Shown piece after piece: positions 8,826 to 17,656 of a stretch of DNA of 64,000 nt; position 1 is the stretch's first letter; every line of letters begins with the position of its first letter. The notes beneath the pieces were generated by a model. The model did not search any database and had not been told where the DNA came from. It was given only the letters and a program-made list of their open reading frames with translations. Position numbers and translations under genes: made by a program. Location: the NCBI GenBank assembly GCA_900549415.1, contig URNX01000002.1:108767-172766 (forward strand), in the 5' to 3' direction. This DNA is from an uncultured bacterium (GTDB lineage Bacteria > Verrucomicrobiota > Lentisphaeria > Victivallales > UBA1829).

Positions 8826-9746
8826 ATGGATCCAGTGTTTTATATTGCAGCTCCGCTGGTCGGGTTCCTCGGGATGATGTCCGGCGGGTATTGGGGCGTC
8901 GGCTGCGGCTGGATCGTGGTTCCGACGATGCTGATTCTCGGCATGGGTCCGTTTGAGGCGGTTGGAATCGGGCTTCTCCAGATGGTTCCTTCCACGATTC
9001 TGACGGTTGCGAAACAGGCGCCGGAGATCGGCTGGAAACGCGGCGAACCGGGACGGACGCTCGTACTTCCGCTTGCTCTCGGCGCAATGATGACTTCCCT
9101 GCTCGGCAAAATGCTGAACACAAAACTGATTGCCGCGTTCGGCTCGACGCGTCCGATTCAGTGGATGCTGATTGGGTTCATCTCGTTTATCGTGATTCAG
9201 ACTCTCTGCAGCCGGACGGCATGTTACAATGACCGGATGCCGGAAATTACGCGGGGGAAATCCCGGATTGCATTCGGAACAGGTGTTGCAACCGGAATCG
9301 TCTCTTCGATGCTGGGACTTGGCGGCGGAATCTTTGTGCGTCCGCTGCTGACCTCCGGTTTCCGGGTCCCGGAATATTACACGAGCCGGATTGTGCGTTT
9401 GCTCGTTCTGGTGACGACGGTTACGGGCGGAATCACCTATCTGTTTTCCGCAAACGGTTTTGACATGCACATTTTCGGACTCTCCATGCTGGTTGCCGCG
9501 GGGGGAATTTTCGGTTTCCCGCTTGGCGCGAAACTTCACCGGATTGTTTACGATGCCGGTTATGCGCAGCACATCCACAAGAGCTTTGCAATCATTGCAG
9601 CAACGGTTCCGGTCAATACTCTGTTCAGCATTTTCGGTTTGGCGGCATTGAGCCGCCGGCTGATGCTTGCTGTCGCCGTAATCCTTGCTGCTTACCTGAC
9701 GCTCTTTTCGCTTTACGCAAAAAAGAATCCGCTTCGGCATGGATGA
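8826..9746 (+). CDS. TauE/SafE (TSUP) family anion permease
   Basis: The 306-residue membrane protein shows about eight hydrophobic segments in two repeats. Each repeat has the family's glycine-rich motif: GFLGMMSGGYWGVGCGWIVVP near residue 14 and GIVSSMLGLGGGIFVRPLL near residue 160. TSUP proteins move sulfite, sulfoacetate, taurine or other organic anions across the inner membrane. The ATG immediately follows the esterase stop codon without a spacer, so translation is probably coupled. With a FadR-type regulator upstream, an organic acid is the likely substrate; the exact one is not visible. Confidence 0.9.
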   Translation: MDPVFYIAAPLVGFLGMMSGGYWGVGCGWIVVPTMLILGMGPFEAVGIGLLQMVPSTILTVAKQAPEIGWKRGEPGRTLVLPLALGAMMTSLLGKMLNTKLIAAFGSTRPIQWMLIGFISFIVIQTLCSRTACYNDRMPEITRGKSRIAFGTGVATGIVSSMLGLGGGIFVRPLLTSGFRVPEYYTSRIVRLLVLVTTVTGGITYLFSANGFDMHIFGLSMLVAAGGIFGFPLGAKLHRIVYDAGYAQHIHKSFAIIAATVPVNTLFSIFGLAALSRRLMLAVAVILAAYLTLFSLYAKKNPLRHG

Positions 9747-10006
9747 AGCCTGGAAAGCCGTCAAAAGTGGAATTTATGCTGTTTTCCGCTGCCGGTTCGG
9801 CATATATCAAAACGTTCAATGCCGGGACGGAAAGGACAAAATATTCTTTTCCCGTCCCGAGCTTCGGGGCAAAAAACATGGCAGGAGCCCTCACGATCAG
9901 GGAGCCGGCCAAGCGTCCGGCGGTGCATCTGAATCCCTGCATAACGCTGGAAAAGAGCAACGCAAATACGGTTTGGGTTGACGATGTCTGTGGATATGAA
10001 GACTGA
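9743..10006 (+). pseudogene. Possible remnant of a carbohydrate-binding domain
   Basis: An 87-codon frame starts in an ATGA overlap with the permease stop. Its product ends with a TVWVDDV stretch preceded by PAVHLNPCITLE. This resembles the last strands of the beta-sandwich carbohydrate-binding domains that end many secreted proteins of this group. There is no signal peptide, no good ribosome-binding site and nothing of the N-terminal half. It may be a truncated gene relic rather than a working gene. From 10007 to about 10167 nothing else is recognisable. A short coupled reading frame that is really translated cannot be excluded. Confidence 0.3.
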
Positions 10007-10167
10007 AGAGCAGACTCCGGCGGTTTACATTTCAGGAGACTGGATGAACCTTGCCGTTATTATCGTCAGAACCGTCCGGTTAAAGCCCGGAGAAATTTGA
10101 GGCGTCCGGCAGCAGCAAACGCGCGGAAGCGGATGTCGATTGCAAACGGAGACCAAAGCATAAAAAC

Positions 10168-10196
10168 TTGACAAGTATTGCAAAACATGCTATATT
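10168..10196 (+). promoter_or_regulatory. Promoter of the CorC/HlyC-like gene
   Basis: A perfect TTGACA (10168-10173), 17 bases and TATATT (10191-10196), with TGC directly before the -10 box. This is one of the best matches in the window. Confidence 0.8.
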
Positions 10197-10235
10197 GTCA
10201 AATAAGCAATCAATCATGCGGAAAGGCGGTTTTTT

Positions 10236-11549
10236 TTGAGAGGGGAGAATGTATTACTGCAATTTGGAATTCTTGGGATTCTGATATTGTTCAATGCTTT
10301 TTTTGCGGCTTCAGAAGTTGCAATCATTTCTTTGAGTCAGGCATCTACTCAAATGCTGACTAAACGTAAGACCCGCCGTGCGGCAGCCCTGAAAGCTCTG
10401 CTCGACGATTCCGGTCGTTTTCTGGCCACGGTGCAGATCGGTGTTACATTTGCCGGTTTTCTTGCCAGTGCATTTGCAGCGGAAGCGTTTTCCGACAGAA
10501 TCACAACCTGGCTGGAATCCCTTGGCTTGACTGTTTTGAGCCATGAACGCATGGACACGATTGTGGTAATTGTGATAACGGTGCTGCTTTCTTATGTTTC
10601 CCTTGTTTTCGGGGAACTTGTTCCCAAAAAACTGGGAATTGTCTATGCCGAAGTTTTTTCTTACAATGCGGCATTGCCGATCAACGGATTGGCGCGTCTT
10701 TCCACTCCTTTTGTCAAACTGCTGGATTCTTCCGTCAATCTTGTGCTGCGGCTCACCGGTTGCCGCAATACACGGGAACCGGCTGTCACGGAAGATGAAA
10801 TTCGGGCAATGGTTTCCCTTGGGACGGAAACCGGAGCAGTGAAGCGGGCGGAAAAAGAAGTGATTGAAAATGTATTTGCCTTCACGGATAAACCGGTGTC
10901 TTCCATTATGACGCACCGGATTTCAATCGAAGGAATCAATATTGCGGATTCGCCGGAGAGCATACATCAACAGCTGTTGAATTGCGGACGGTCCCGGCTG
11001 GTGATTTACAGACGGAGTCTGGACGATATATCCGGATATATCCTTTTACGGGAATATTTTTCGCATTATTGCCGGACGGGTAAATATCCATCATTGGAGT
11101 CCGTTATTCGTCCCGTTCTGCTGGTGCCGGGCAGCGCCCATGCCGAAACGGTGTTCAGCACAATGCGTCTGGAACAGCGCGCGCTGGCCGTGGTTCTGGA
11201 TGAATTCGGCGGAACAAACGGAATCGTTACTTTTTCTGATTTTATTGAAGATCTGCTGGGGGCGGTTCACGAAGAGCTGGATGTTCCGCAGAAATCGCCC
11301 ATGGTTGAATCATGCGGGAAAAACTGCTGGCGGGTTGATCCGATGATTCAGCTGAACGAGTTGAAACAGGAAACATCCCTGGATCCGTTTCCCGGTCATT
11401 ATGGAACGCTTGGCGGAGTTCTTTTCAACAGGTTGAAACGGATTCCCGGACAAGGAGAAGTATTGGAGTTGCCGGACTGCGGATTGATGCTGAAGTTTGA
11501 AAAAGTTGACGGGCTGTGCATTCGGAAAGTCCGCATCAGCCGCAGATAA
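10236..11549 (+). CDS. CNNM/CorC (HlyC) family membrane protein
   Basis: The 437-residue protein has an N-terminal DUF21/CNNM membrane domain with about four helices (LGILILFNAFFAASEVAIISLS near the start), a linker with MVSLGTETG and KRAEKEVIENVFAF, a pair of CBS domains (about residues 215-335), and a C-terminal CorC_HlyC domain (LGAVHEEL, LDPFPGHYGTLGGVL). Relatives act in magnesium and cobalt efflux or tolerance. The frame opens at a TTG (10236) preceded by AAAGGCGG. No ATG or GTG lies in frame near the first helix, so the start is uncertain. It has its own promoter and no terminator was seen in the 150 bases after it. Confidence 0.9.
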   Translation: MRGENVLLQFGILGILILFNAFFAASEVAIISLSQASTQMLTKRKTRRAAALKALLDDSGRFLATVQIGVTFAGFLASAFAAEAFSDRITTWLESLGLTVLSHERMDTIVVIVITVLLSYVSLVFGELVPKKLGIVYAEVFSYNAALPINGLARLSTPFVKLLDSSVNLVLRLTGCRNTREPAVTEDEIRAMVSLGTETGAVKRAEKEVIENVFAFTDKPVSSIMTHRISIEGINIADSPESIHQQLLNCGRSRLVIYRRSLDDISGYILLREYFSHYCRTGKYPSLESVIRPVLLVPGSAHAETVFSTMRLEQRALAVVLDEFGGTNGIVTFSDFIEDLLGAVHEELDVPQKSPMVESCGKNCWRVDPMIQLNELKQETSLDPFPGHYGTLGGVLFNRLKRIPGQGEVLELPDCGLMLKFEKVDGLCIRKVRISRR

Positions 11550-11701
11550 ATTGAGTCTGAAAAGCGGAAAATCATTTCTCTCGTACGGAAAACGTTATTG
11601 TATCGGCAATTGGCTTGGTTTGCATACAAGACGGCTTTCTGCATGAAACAATTTGGCAATATGGTCGGGATTACGAGAAACATCATCCATGGAAGTTCCC
11701 T

Positions 11702-12736
11702 TTATTTTCCCGCCAGCAGAGAACGGACTTTTTCCGCAAGGGCGTCGGCGTAGAGAGTCATGCCGAGGTCGTTGGGATGAACTCGGTCGGTGTAACATTC
11801 GCCGAAGTCGTCGCCGAGAACGGAGAGACCGTCGAGGAATGTATGCCCGGTTCGGAGGTGTGCGGCGGTCCGGCGGGTACGCCATTCGGAGGTCGGGTCT
11901 TCATTCGGAATGCGCAGGTGCGATACGGTCAGGATCGGCGTTTCCGGATGCGCTTCATGCAGAATGCGGCAGAATTCCGGAAGGGTCTTTTCGAGATCCT
12001 CCGGAGAGACGTTGGCGTCGTATGCGAGGATATAGATGCGCGGGTCCGGAATTTTGGCGAGTTCCTGCGCGACGACGGCTTCGCCGTGTCCGCTTCCGGA
12101 AAATCCGAAGTTCAGAAGCGGCATGCCGAGCTTCCGTGAAAGCTGATTCGCCATTGCAAGACCCGGACGCGATGCGCAGCAGCCGTGTTCAATCGACGTC
12201 CCATAGAGAACAATGGGACGCTGGTCGGCACCGGCGGGCGCCGGTTCGCAATGAGCGTTTTCAGATAACGCAATGCCGAATTCCATGACTTCCGCATAAA
12301 GCGGAAAATAGAGGCGGAAGGTGTGCGTGGTTCCGTCTCCGTCGGAAAACAGAGTCGCAGTGTAGGTGTGCTCCGGATAGCCGATTTCATCGAAGTTGAG
12401 ACGCGAAATTCCGCAGTATTTGCCGTCGCGGTAGAGATCAAAACCGATCCGGCCGTAGGTCATGATGTCGGCGGAGTTGTTGATGACGCGTACGCGGGCG
12501 CGGATTTTGATGAACTTCGAATCAGTGGTGAAACAGAGCACGCCGCTTGCGGATTGACGGGCGTAAGCCTGAACTCCGGGCGGCAAATTCTCTGAAATGT
12601 TCAAACGGTAAAACGGTTCGCCCGGTTTGCGGAATGCAAAACCTTCCAGACGGAATCGGGGATCATCGGCGGAGAAAAAATGTTCATTTCCGGCGTGTTT
12701 CGCTTCAACCGCCATATATTTATCGTGCTTTTCCAT
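11702..12736 (-). CDS. SGNH/GDSL-type esterase with N-terminal beta-sandwich
   Basis: The protein has about 344 residues from the ATG at 12736, which follows an AAGGG box by 8 bases; the reading frame is open further upstream. The first 165 residues look like a beta-rich accessory domain. The catalytic part starts with VLYGTSIEHG (nucleophile Ser), continues with NFGFSGSG (block II glycine), YDANVS in the block III position, and ends with DRVHPNDLG carrying the Asp-His pair. Such enzymes remove acetyl or other acyl groups from sugars. It follows the GH42-ROK-isomerase operon and also has its own promoter. A role in deacylating oligosaccharides is inferred. No signal peptide is seen. Confidence 0.87.
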   Translation of the reverse strand: MEKHDKYMAVEAKHAGNEHFFSADDPRFRLEGFAFRKPGEPFYRLNISENLPPGVQAYARQSASGVLCFTTDSKFIKIRARVRVINNSADIMTYGRIGFDLYRDGKYCGISRLNFDEIGYPEHTYTATLFSDGDGTTHTFRLYFPLYAEVMEFGIALSENAHCEPAPAGADQRPIVLYGTSIEHGCCASRPGLAMANQLSRKLGMPLLNFGFSGSGHGEAVVAQELAKIPDPRIYILAYDANVSPEDLEKTLPEFCRILHEAHPETPILTVSHLRIPNEDPTSEWRTRRTAAHLRTGHTFLDGLSVLGDDFGECYTDRVHPNDLGMTLYADALAEKVRSLLAGK

Positions 12737-12762
12737 AAAGTTTTCCCTTTTTTGAATTTCAG

Positions 12763-12787
12763 AAAACCCGTTTTCAGTACGGGTTTT
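12763..12787 (-). terminator. Hairpin between the GH42 and SGNH genes
   Basis: An 8-base stem AAAACCCG/CGGGTTTT with a 9-base loop. It may end part of the upstream operon. It overlaps the predicted start point of the SGNH transcript, so its role is uncertain. Confidence 0.5.
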
Positions 12788-12790
12788 CAT

Positions 12791-12819
12791 AAGATAGCAC
12801 ATGATTGCGAGATTGCCAA
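12791..12819 (-). promoter_or_regulatory. Promoter of the SGNH esterase gene
   Basis: On the minus strand TTGGCA (12814-12819), 17 bases and TATCTT (12791-12796), with TGC before the -10. It sits just past the end of the GH42 gene and would give a leader of about 48 bases. Confidence 0.55.
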
Positions 12820-12826
12820 TGCGGTT

Positions 12827-14911
12827 TCATTTTTTGTACCCGATGACCATGACGGTCTCTTCCGGCGCAAGCGGCTGTTCGAGAACAGTTCCGCCATTCC
12901 GCCGGACTCCATTCTGAGCGAAGGACACATAGGTGTTTTCCAGCTCGACTCGCGCTGTGACGGTGGTCTGCGTGCGGTTGCCGAGAATGAAGACATCGGC
13001 GTGCGGACCATACATGACGCTGCACTCGATTTCCGCGGAGGGGGCAACGTTGAGAACCGGTTTCACTCCGTGCCGGGATGCAAATTCCGCTATGGCGTTC
13101 ATGGTGGCTTCATCGGAGCCGAGACGCTGGAGTCCGAGGGTGATGTAAGATCCGGCAAGGAGCGTTTCACCTTTGCCGAATTTGTTGCGGACGATGAGCG
13201 CTTTTCCGTTTTCTTCCGCAAGAACATTTCCTGTGGTCGGGGCAAGGTACTGGCGGAACATGTATCCGCGCAGAGAGCCGAGACGGAACTCTGTATCGCG
13301 GGCGGCAATGAAGTCCGCTTCCTGACAGCCGAACATCTCATCCAGACCGTGTCCGGGGATCATGCGGCGCAGGAAAACGTGTTCGTCCAGATATGCGCAG
13401 CGTCCATCCGCCCAGACGGCGCCGCCGTTTGCGGTGAATTCGCGGATTTTGTCCGCAACCGCCTTCGACATGACCATGACATGCGGGAGATAGAGCACTT
13501 TGTACTGGTTGAGAACGCCTTCCTCAATCTGGCATTCGGTGATGTAATTGACCGCGATGTGCGCATGGTTCAGCGCTTTGTAACAGCCGTAACAGGCGCG
13601 GTTGTGATCATCTCCTTCGGTGACGTGCGGTTTGCTCTGATGCTGCAGAAGCGTCAGATTGCGCGTATTGACGGAGGCGAGAATCGCAACTTCCGGTTTG
13701 ACCGGTTCCGCTTGGGCGAGGATTTCCGCATTCGCGCGGATGTCGGCGCCGAAGAGTTTTGCGGCTTCCGAACGTTCCGTCGGTCCGCCGTCATGAACGC
13801 GGCGCAGGCTGAATTCGCCGACTTCCATCATGCTGGAACGCCAGGACTGCCACTCCCAGAAGAGAACCCCGCGCAGACCGCGTCCGAGCGAATGATAGAG
13901 CGTGTGCGTGATATCTTCCGGAGATGGCGTGAATTTGAACTGGTGGTAATAGGTTGTCCCCGCCTGGAATTCGCCGACCCAGGCGTCGCGTCCCTGCGCC
14001 CAGCTTCTGGCGGAGTCGATGCAGTGCAGATAGAGCGGGGCGAAATCCTTCGGCTCCTTTTCACGGAAGAAGAAATAATGTGTCGGATGAAGGGATACGC
14101 TGATGGAATCCAGAGTTTTTCCGAGTTTCCATTCATTGAGTCCGCATTCCATGCCGTTGAAAGTCGGATGATCGGGGTTGGCGTGCGTTTCATGCACGGG
14201 ATCAATGGAACGCACCGTGTCACGCAGCCAGCGCATATTGCGGTCCAGATTTTCGGTGTTGAACTCATAAAAGTCGTACTGAATCGGAGTAGCTCTTCCG
14301 CGCGAACCGAATTCAAAGGCATCGGCGAGCCATTCGGGGGTGAGTTCATCAAGGGATTCGGGACATGCGGTGGTGAAGACCTGGCATTCGCCGAGCCACG
14401 CTTCCCGGAGCGATTCGATGTCCGGATATTTTGCTTTGAGCCATTCGGCGAAACGTTTCAGCGTGGAAGGACAGGTGCAGGGAGCCTGGTTCGGCTCATT
14501 CCAGAGGTTCCAGATTGCAAGAGCGGGGGCGTCTTTGTAACGCTCCACGGTGCGGCGGACAAAGTTTTCCATCGGGACGGAAACTTCCGGGCGGTCGAAG
14601 CAGGGATAGCGCTTGTCGCGGTCATCAATGCCCTTTTCAAGCAGTTCCTTGAGGAGCCAGAGCGGGAGATAGAGTCCGAAAGTCTCCATGACTTTGATTC
14701 CGAACTTGTCGGCGGCTTCCAGTAGAATATCGTGCTGGCGGAAGTCCCAGACGCCTTTGCGCGGTTCAACTTTTTCCCACCAGATAAAGGAACGGATGAT
14801 GTTGAAATTGTTGTCCCGGATGCGGCGCATGTCCTCTTCGATTTCGCGGACGCCGTAGTTCGGGTTGAGCCAGTACATGGCTCCGAGCATGAAAGGTTTG
14901 CGTTTGTTCAT
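12827..14911 (-). CDS. GH42-type beta-galactosidase
   Basis: The 694-residue intracellular enzyme (no signal peptide) has the GH42 layout. The TIM barrel opens with FMLGAMYWLNPNYGVREIEEDM. The acid/base Glu is in LWNEP (residue 139) and the nucleophile Glu in WVGEF (residue 314). A trimerisation-like domain (about 380-600) and a small C-terminal beta domain follow. The family acts mainly on beta-galactosides, with some members on arabinosides. Its ATG overlaps the stop of the ROK kinase gene (ATGA), so the two are co-translated. The operon also encodes a mannose-6-phosphate isomerase-like protein. The true glycoside may be a galactoside or a related beta-linked hexoside. Confidence 0.88.
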   Translation of the reverse strand: MNKRKPFMLGAMYWLNPNYGVREIEEDMRRIRDNNFNIIRSFIWWEKVEPRKGVWDFRQHDILLEAADKFGIKVMETFGLYLPLWLLKELLEKGIDDRDKRYPCFDRPEVSVPMENFVRRTVERYKDAPALAIWNLWNEPNQAPCTCPSTLKRFAEWLKAKYPDIESLREAWLGECQVFTTACPESLDELTPEWLADAFEFGSRGRATPIQYDFYEFNTENLDRNMRWLRDTVRSIDPVHETHANPDHPTFNGMECGLNEWKLGKTLDSISVSLHPTHYFFFREKEPKDFAPLYLHCIDSARSWAQGRDAWVGEFQAGTTYYHQFKFTPSPEDITHTLYHSLGRGLRGVLFWEWQSWRSSMMEVGEFSLRRVHDGGPTERSEAAKLFGADIRANAEILAQAEPVKPEVAILASVNTRNLTLLQHQSKPHVTEGDDHNRACYGCYKALNHAHIAVNYITECQIEEGVLNQYKVLYLPHVMVMSKAVADKIREFTANGGAVWADGRCAYLDEHVFLRRMIPGHGLDEMFGCQEADFIAARDTEFRLGSLRGYMFRQYLAPTTGNVLAEENGKALIVRNKFGKGETLLAGSYITLGLQRLGSDEATMNAIAEFASRHGVKPVLNVAPSAEIECSVMYGPHADVFILGNRTQTTVTARVELENTYVSFAQNGVRRNGGTVLEQPLAPEETVMVIGYKK

Positions 14912-15741
14912 TCGGATTCTCTCTTTCTTGCATATTCGTATGCGCCGTAAAGCGCGGCATCTTCACCGAGAAGCGAGCGGCGCACGGGGAGGGCGGGGGG
15001 AACTGGACCGAACAGTTCCAGATCGCGGGCGATCTGCCCGCCGACGACAATGACTTCCGGTGCGAGTTTGCGGCTCCATCCGGTCAGCAGTTCGAAGAGC
15101 GCGGAACCGTATCCGAGCCAGACTTCCTGTGCGGTGCGGTCGCCCTCTTTTGCGCGGAGAGCAATTTCTTTTACATTTTGCGCCGGATATTTTGCAAGCA
15201 GTGCGCGTGCGGAGACGGCATCCTCTGCGATTCCGCCGCGAAAGGGCTTGTTCCAGAGCGAGACGTTCTCCGCAGGGCTTCCCGCGAGACTTGTCAGCGG
15301 TTTCCCATCGACGGCGAACGCCGCGCCGAGTCCGGTTCCGAGTGTCACGCCGCCGGCGCGGGAGAATCCGCGTGCGGCTCCGCAGGTGAGTTCGCCGAGC
15401 AGAAAGGCGTTCGCATCATGCAGGTACACCGCATCGGTTCCACCGGAGAGTTCGCGGAAGCTGCAGCCGTTGACAGCCGCGAACTTGTGCTTCATCCGGA
15501 AGATTCCGGCGGAGTAGTCGAACGGACCCGGTATTGAGACGGCGACTCGGTCGAAAGTTTCCGCCTGCCGGATTGCGCGGCGGACGGATTCGGCAATCTC
15601 TTCCCGGGTTCCTCCGGAGCAGGCCGGGATCTGCGGGAGTTTCCGGAGAAGTTTTCCGGCGGAGAACAGGGCGGATTTGATGAACGTTCCGCCGATGTCC
15701 AGCGCAAGGATTATTTCAGCATGGTCTTGGTTACTTTGCAT
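14908..15741 (-). CDS. ROK-family sugar kinase
   Basis: The 277-residue protein starts with the phosphate motif ALDIGGTFIKSAL and carries LGTGLGAAFAVDGK in the second phosphate/adenosine region and VVGGQIARD near the C-terminus, as in ROK glucokinases and fructokinases. The family's usual cysteine-rich zinc motif (CGCGxxGC) is not visible: only a CGAARG remnant occurs near residue 115. It may therefore be a divergent member, and kinase activity is inferred. There is no DNA-binding extension, so it is not a ROK repressor. The gene overlaps the isomerase gene by 31 bases and the GH42 gene by 4, so it belongs to one operon. Confidence 0.85.
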   Translation of the reverse strand: MQSNQDHAEIILALDIGGTFIKSALFSAGKLLRKLPQIPACSGGTREEIAESVRRAIRQAETFDRVAVSIPGPFDYSAGIFRMKHKFAAVNGCSFRELSGGTDAVYLHDANAFLLGELTCGAARGFSRAGGVTLGTGLGAAFAVDGKPLTSLAGSPAENVSLWNKPFRGGIAEDAVSARALLAKYPAQNVKEIALRAKEGDRTAQEVWLGYGSALFELLTGWSRKLAPEVIVVGGQIARDLELFGPVPPALPVRRSLLGEDAALYGAYEYARKRESE

Positions 15742-17516
15742 GGTGTTTTTCCCAGATTGATGATGGTGTATTCGCCCATGGAGGCGGGTACGACGACCAT
15801 ATCCATGTATTTCGCATGATAAGATTTTGCGGGATCCTTTTTGGAACAGACGAGGATTTCCTCCCCCTGAACCAGGACAAGGACATGGAACTTCGCTCCC
15901 TGTGTATCATCGGAAATTTCGCGGTCGAACGAGAAGCGGCGCAGACTGAAGTAGATCAGATCGTGTTCGCCCACAATCTCCTCTTTCCAGCCTTCGCCTT
16001 CGCGGAAGGTGCGCGGTTTCGGACGGAGGACTCCGTCGATGACGCTCCTGCGGCGGTCGGCGGCAAGAACATTTTTGCCGTGAATCGAGTGAATCGGGCG
16101 CGGGTTGCCGTCGAGGTCTTTGCGCAGGTAATCGTAAAGCTTGAACGTGTAGCTTCCGATTGTGTAGCTTCCGATTTCCAGAACGACCTGATTGCGTCCG
16201 GAAGCGTGAATGGTTCCGCCGGGGAGCAGGAACTGGTCGCCCTCTTCGCTCGGGAAACTGTTGACGAATTTGTCGTGGTCGAACGGAATGTGTTCTTTTT
16301 CCGCCTTCTCGATGCAGCGGAAGAATTCATCCACATTGCAGTCGTCCTGAAGTCCGAGATAGGTTTTTGATCCGGCGGTTTTGACGCAGTAGTAACTCTC
16401 ATCCTGCTGGAACGGTTCGCCGAAGTGTTCCGCATTATAGGCTTTCGGCGGGTGAACCTGAATGGACATGTTTCCGCTTCCGCCGTAGGTGTCGTCGTAG
16501 TTGAAGCGGATCGGGAAGACGTGTCCGAATCGGGCGACGCTTTCCGCGCCCATGAGCGCTTCCGCCTTCTGTTTGAAGAAGGTGGAGAAGGGGATGTTGA
16601 AGGTGTCTTTGCCGACCTTGATCTGAAGGCTGACTTCGTTCGGAATCATGTCGAAAACCCACGCACAGTTGCGCATATCGTCGGGGAGATGACGCAGCTG
16701 TTTGACAAAGTTTCCGCCCCAGACGCCCTCCAGGTAGACCGGCGTACAGCGGAAGGGTGACTGCACCTGAATATCGAAAACCTCTTTCAGGGCATCAAGC
16801 GGAAGCATTTTCATGCGGTCGCTCATGTTGTCGTCGATGTAATATGCGACGCCGTTGTTCCGGATCAGGTTCTGACGGTGCAGCATGGCGATTTCGTAAT
16901 CGTAATAGTACATGCGGCGGAAAATGTAAGGAAGTGTGCGCTTCTTTCCCGTGTCGCCGAAGTTACGGACCTTGTGTTCGCGGATGCGGAGTGTGGTTTC
17001 GAGAGGGGTGACATCAAGAAATACCGCAAGGTCACCATCTTCGCGGAAAGCGGAGAGAGCGGAGCCGAACCCGTAAAGAATTACAAGGGAATCCGCGGAA
17101 CGGCTTTCTTTGAGAAGACGGACGAGGGCGGCTGTTTTTGCATTGTCAAACAGCGTTTCCGGCTCGCGGTGTCTGGATTTTCCGAACAGGAGAATCGGGT
17201 CGATGACGCGGTCTTCGGGGAGGGAGTCCGCGAGCATGGCTTCGAGTTCCGCCGGACTTTTGTACGCGGAAGAAACGTCAATTTTTGTGACGGTGCGGTC
17301 TCCGGCGGCATCGGCGATGCGGTCGCAGAGAGCGGCGTAATCCGCACCGACGTAACCGTCCAGGATCAGGGCTTTGTGTGCGGGCAGTTCGCGGAGCAGA
17401 CGTTCTGCAATCGCTTCGTTGCCCATCAGAGATTTTGCCGCGGTTGCAGCGGGAATCTTCGGACGGTTCAGTGCTTCCGGGTCGGTGAATCGGTACGGTT
17501 TGAACATGAAACTCAT
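15711..17516 (-). CDS. Class I mannose-6-phosphate isomerase-like protein with N-terminal kinase-like region
   Basis: The 601-residue protein is nearly twice the length of a simple type I isomerase. The C-terminal half (about residues 245-601) is the isomerase: GVWGGNFV, a cupin metal site in NMSIQVHPPKAYN, then LPGGTIHASGRNQVVLE. The N-terminal part resembles a uridine-kinase-type P-loop fold in sequence pattern (LILDGYVGADY, RRMYYYDYE), but the Walker lysine/threonine is missing, so it is probably not catalytic. Longer proteins of this kind are known in other bacteria. It should interconvert fructose-6-P and mannose-6-P or a related pair. First gene of the operon with the ROK kinase and GH42, under a consensus promoter. 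Confidence 0.85.
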   Translation of the reverse strand: MSFMFKPYRFTDPEALNRPKIPAATAAKSLMGNEAIAERLLRELPAHKALILDGYVGADYAALCDRIADAAGDRTVTKIDVSSAYKSPAELEAMLADSLPEDRVIDPILLFGKSRHREPETLFDNAKTAALVRLLKESRSADSLVILYGFGSALSAFREDGDLAVFLDVTPLETTLRIREHKVRNFGDTGKKRTLPYIFRRMYYYDYEIAMLHRQNLIRNNGVAYYIDDNMSDRMKMLPLDALKEVFDIQVQSPFRCTPVYLEGVWGGNFVKQLRHLPDDMRNCAWVFDMIPNEVSLQIKVGKDTFNIPFSTFFKQKAEALMGAESVARFGHVFPIRFNYDDTYGGSGNMSIQVHPPKAYNAEHFGEPFQQDESYYCVKTAGSKTYLGLQDDCNVDEFFRCIEKAEKEHIPFDHDKFVNSFPSEEGDQFLLPGGTIHASGRNQVVLEIGSYTIGSYTFKLYDYLRKDLDGNPRPIHSIHGKNVLAADRRRSVIDGVLRPKPRTFREGEGWKEEIVGEHDLIYFSLRRFSFDREISDDTQGAKFHVLVLVQGEEILVCSKKDPAKSYHAKYMDMVVVPASMGEYTIINLGKTPCKVTKTMLK

Positions 17517-17563
17517 GGTTGACAGCCTTTTGTTATGTTTTGCAATTTTATTGATTGTTTAAA

Positions 17564-17592
17564 ATTATACATCATATTTAGTGAAATGTCAA
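17564..17592 (-). promoter_or_regulatory. Promoter of the isomerase-ROK-GH42 operon
   Basis: A perfect consensus on the minus strand: TTGACA (17587-17592), 17 bases, TATAAT (17564-17569). It lies back to back with the RpiR promoter 10 bases away. A strong core promoter like this usually needs repression. Confidence 0.82.
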
Positions 17593-17601
17593 GAGGCTTT
17601 C

Positions 17602-17630
17602 TTGCAAAAAGTCAAAAAATATGCTATTGT
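17602..17630 (+). promoter_or_regulatory. Promoter of the RpiR regulator gene
   Basis: TTGCAA (17602-17607), 17 bases, TATTGT (17625-17630) with TGC before the -10. Divergent from the isomerase operon promoter, so a regulator bound between them could act both ways. Confidence 0.65.
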
Positions 17631-17656
17631 ACAAAAAAACAACAAGGAAATTGATT

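Noticed and set aside
7938..9764. A 608-codon minus-strand frame across the esterase and permease genes
   Set aside because: It is rich in Arg, Gln, His and Asn in a low-complexity way and covers a promoter region and two clear plus-strand genes.
11550..11701. Terminator for the CorC/HlyC-like gene
   Set aside because: No stem with a T run could be found in this 152-base space between convergent genes.
12680..14725. A 681-codon plus-strand frame opposite the GH42 gene
   Set aside because: The minus-strand frame has complete GH42 active-site motifs; the plus-strand frame is a shadow with no motif.
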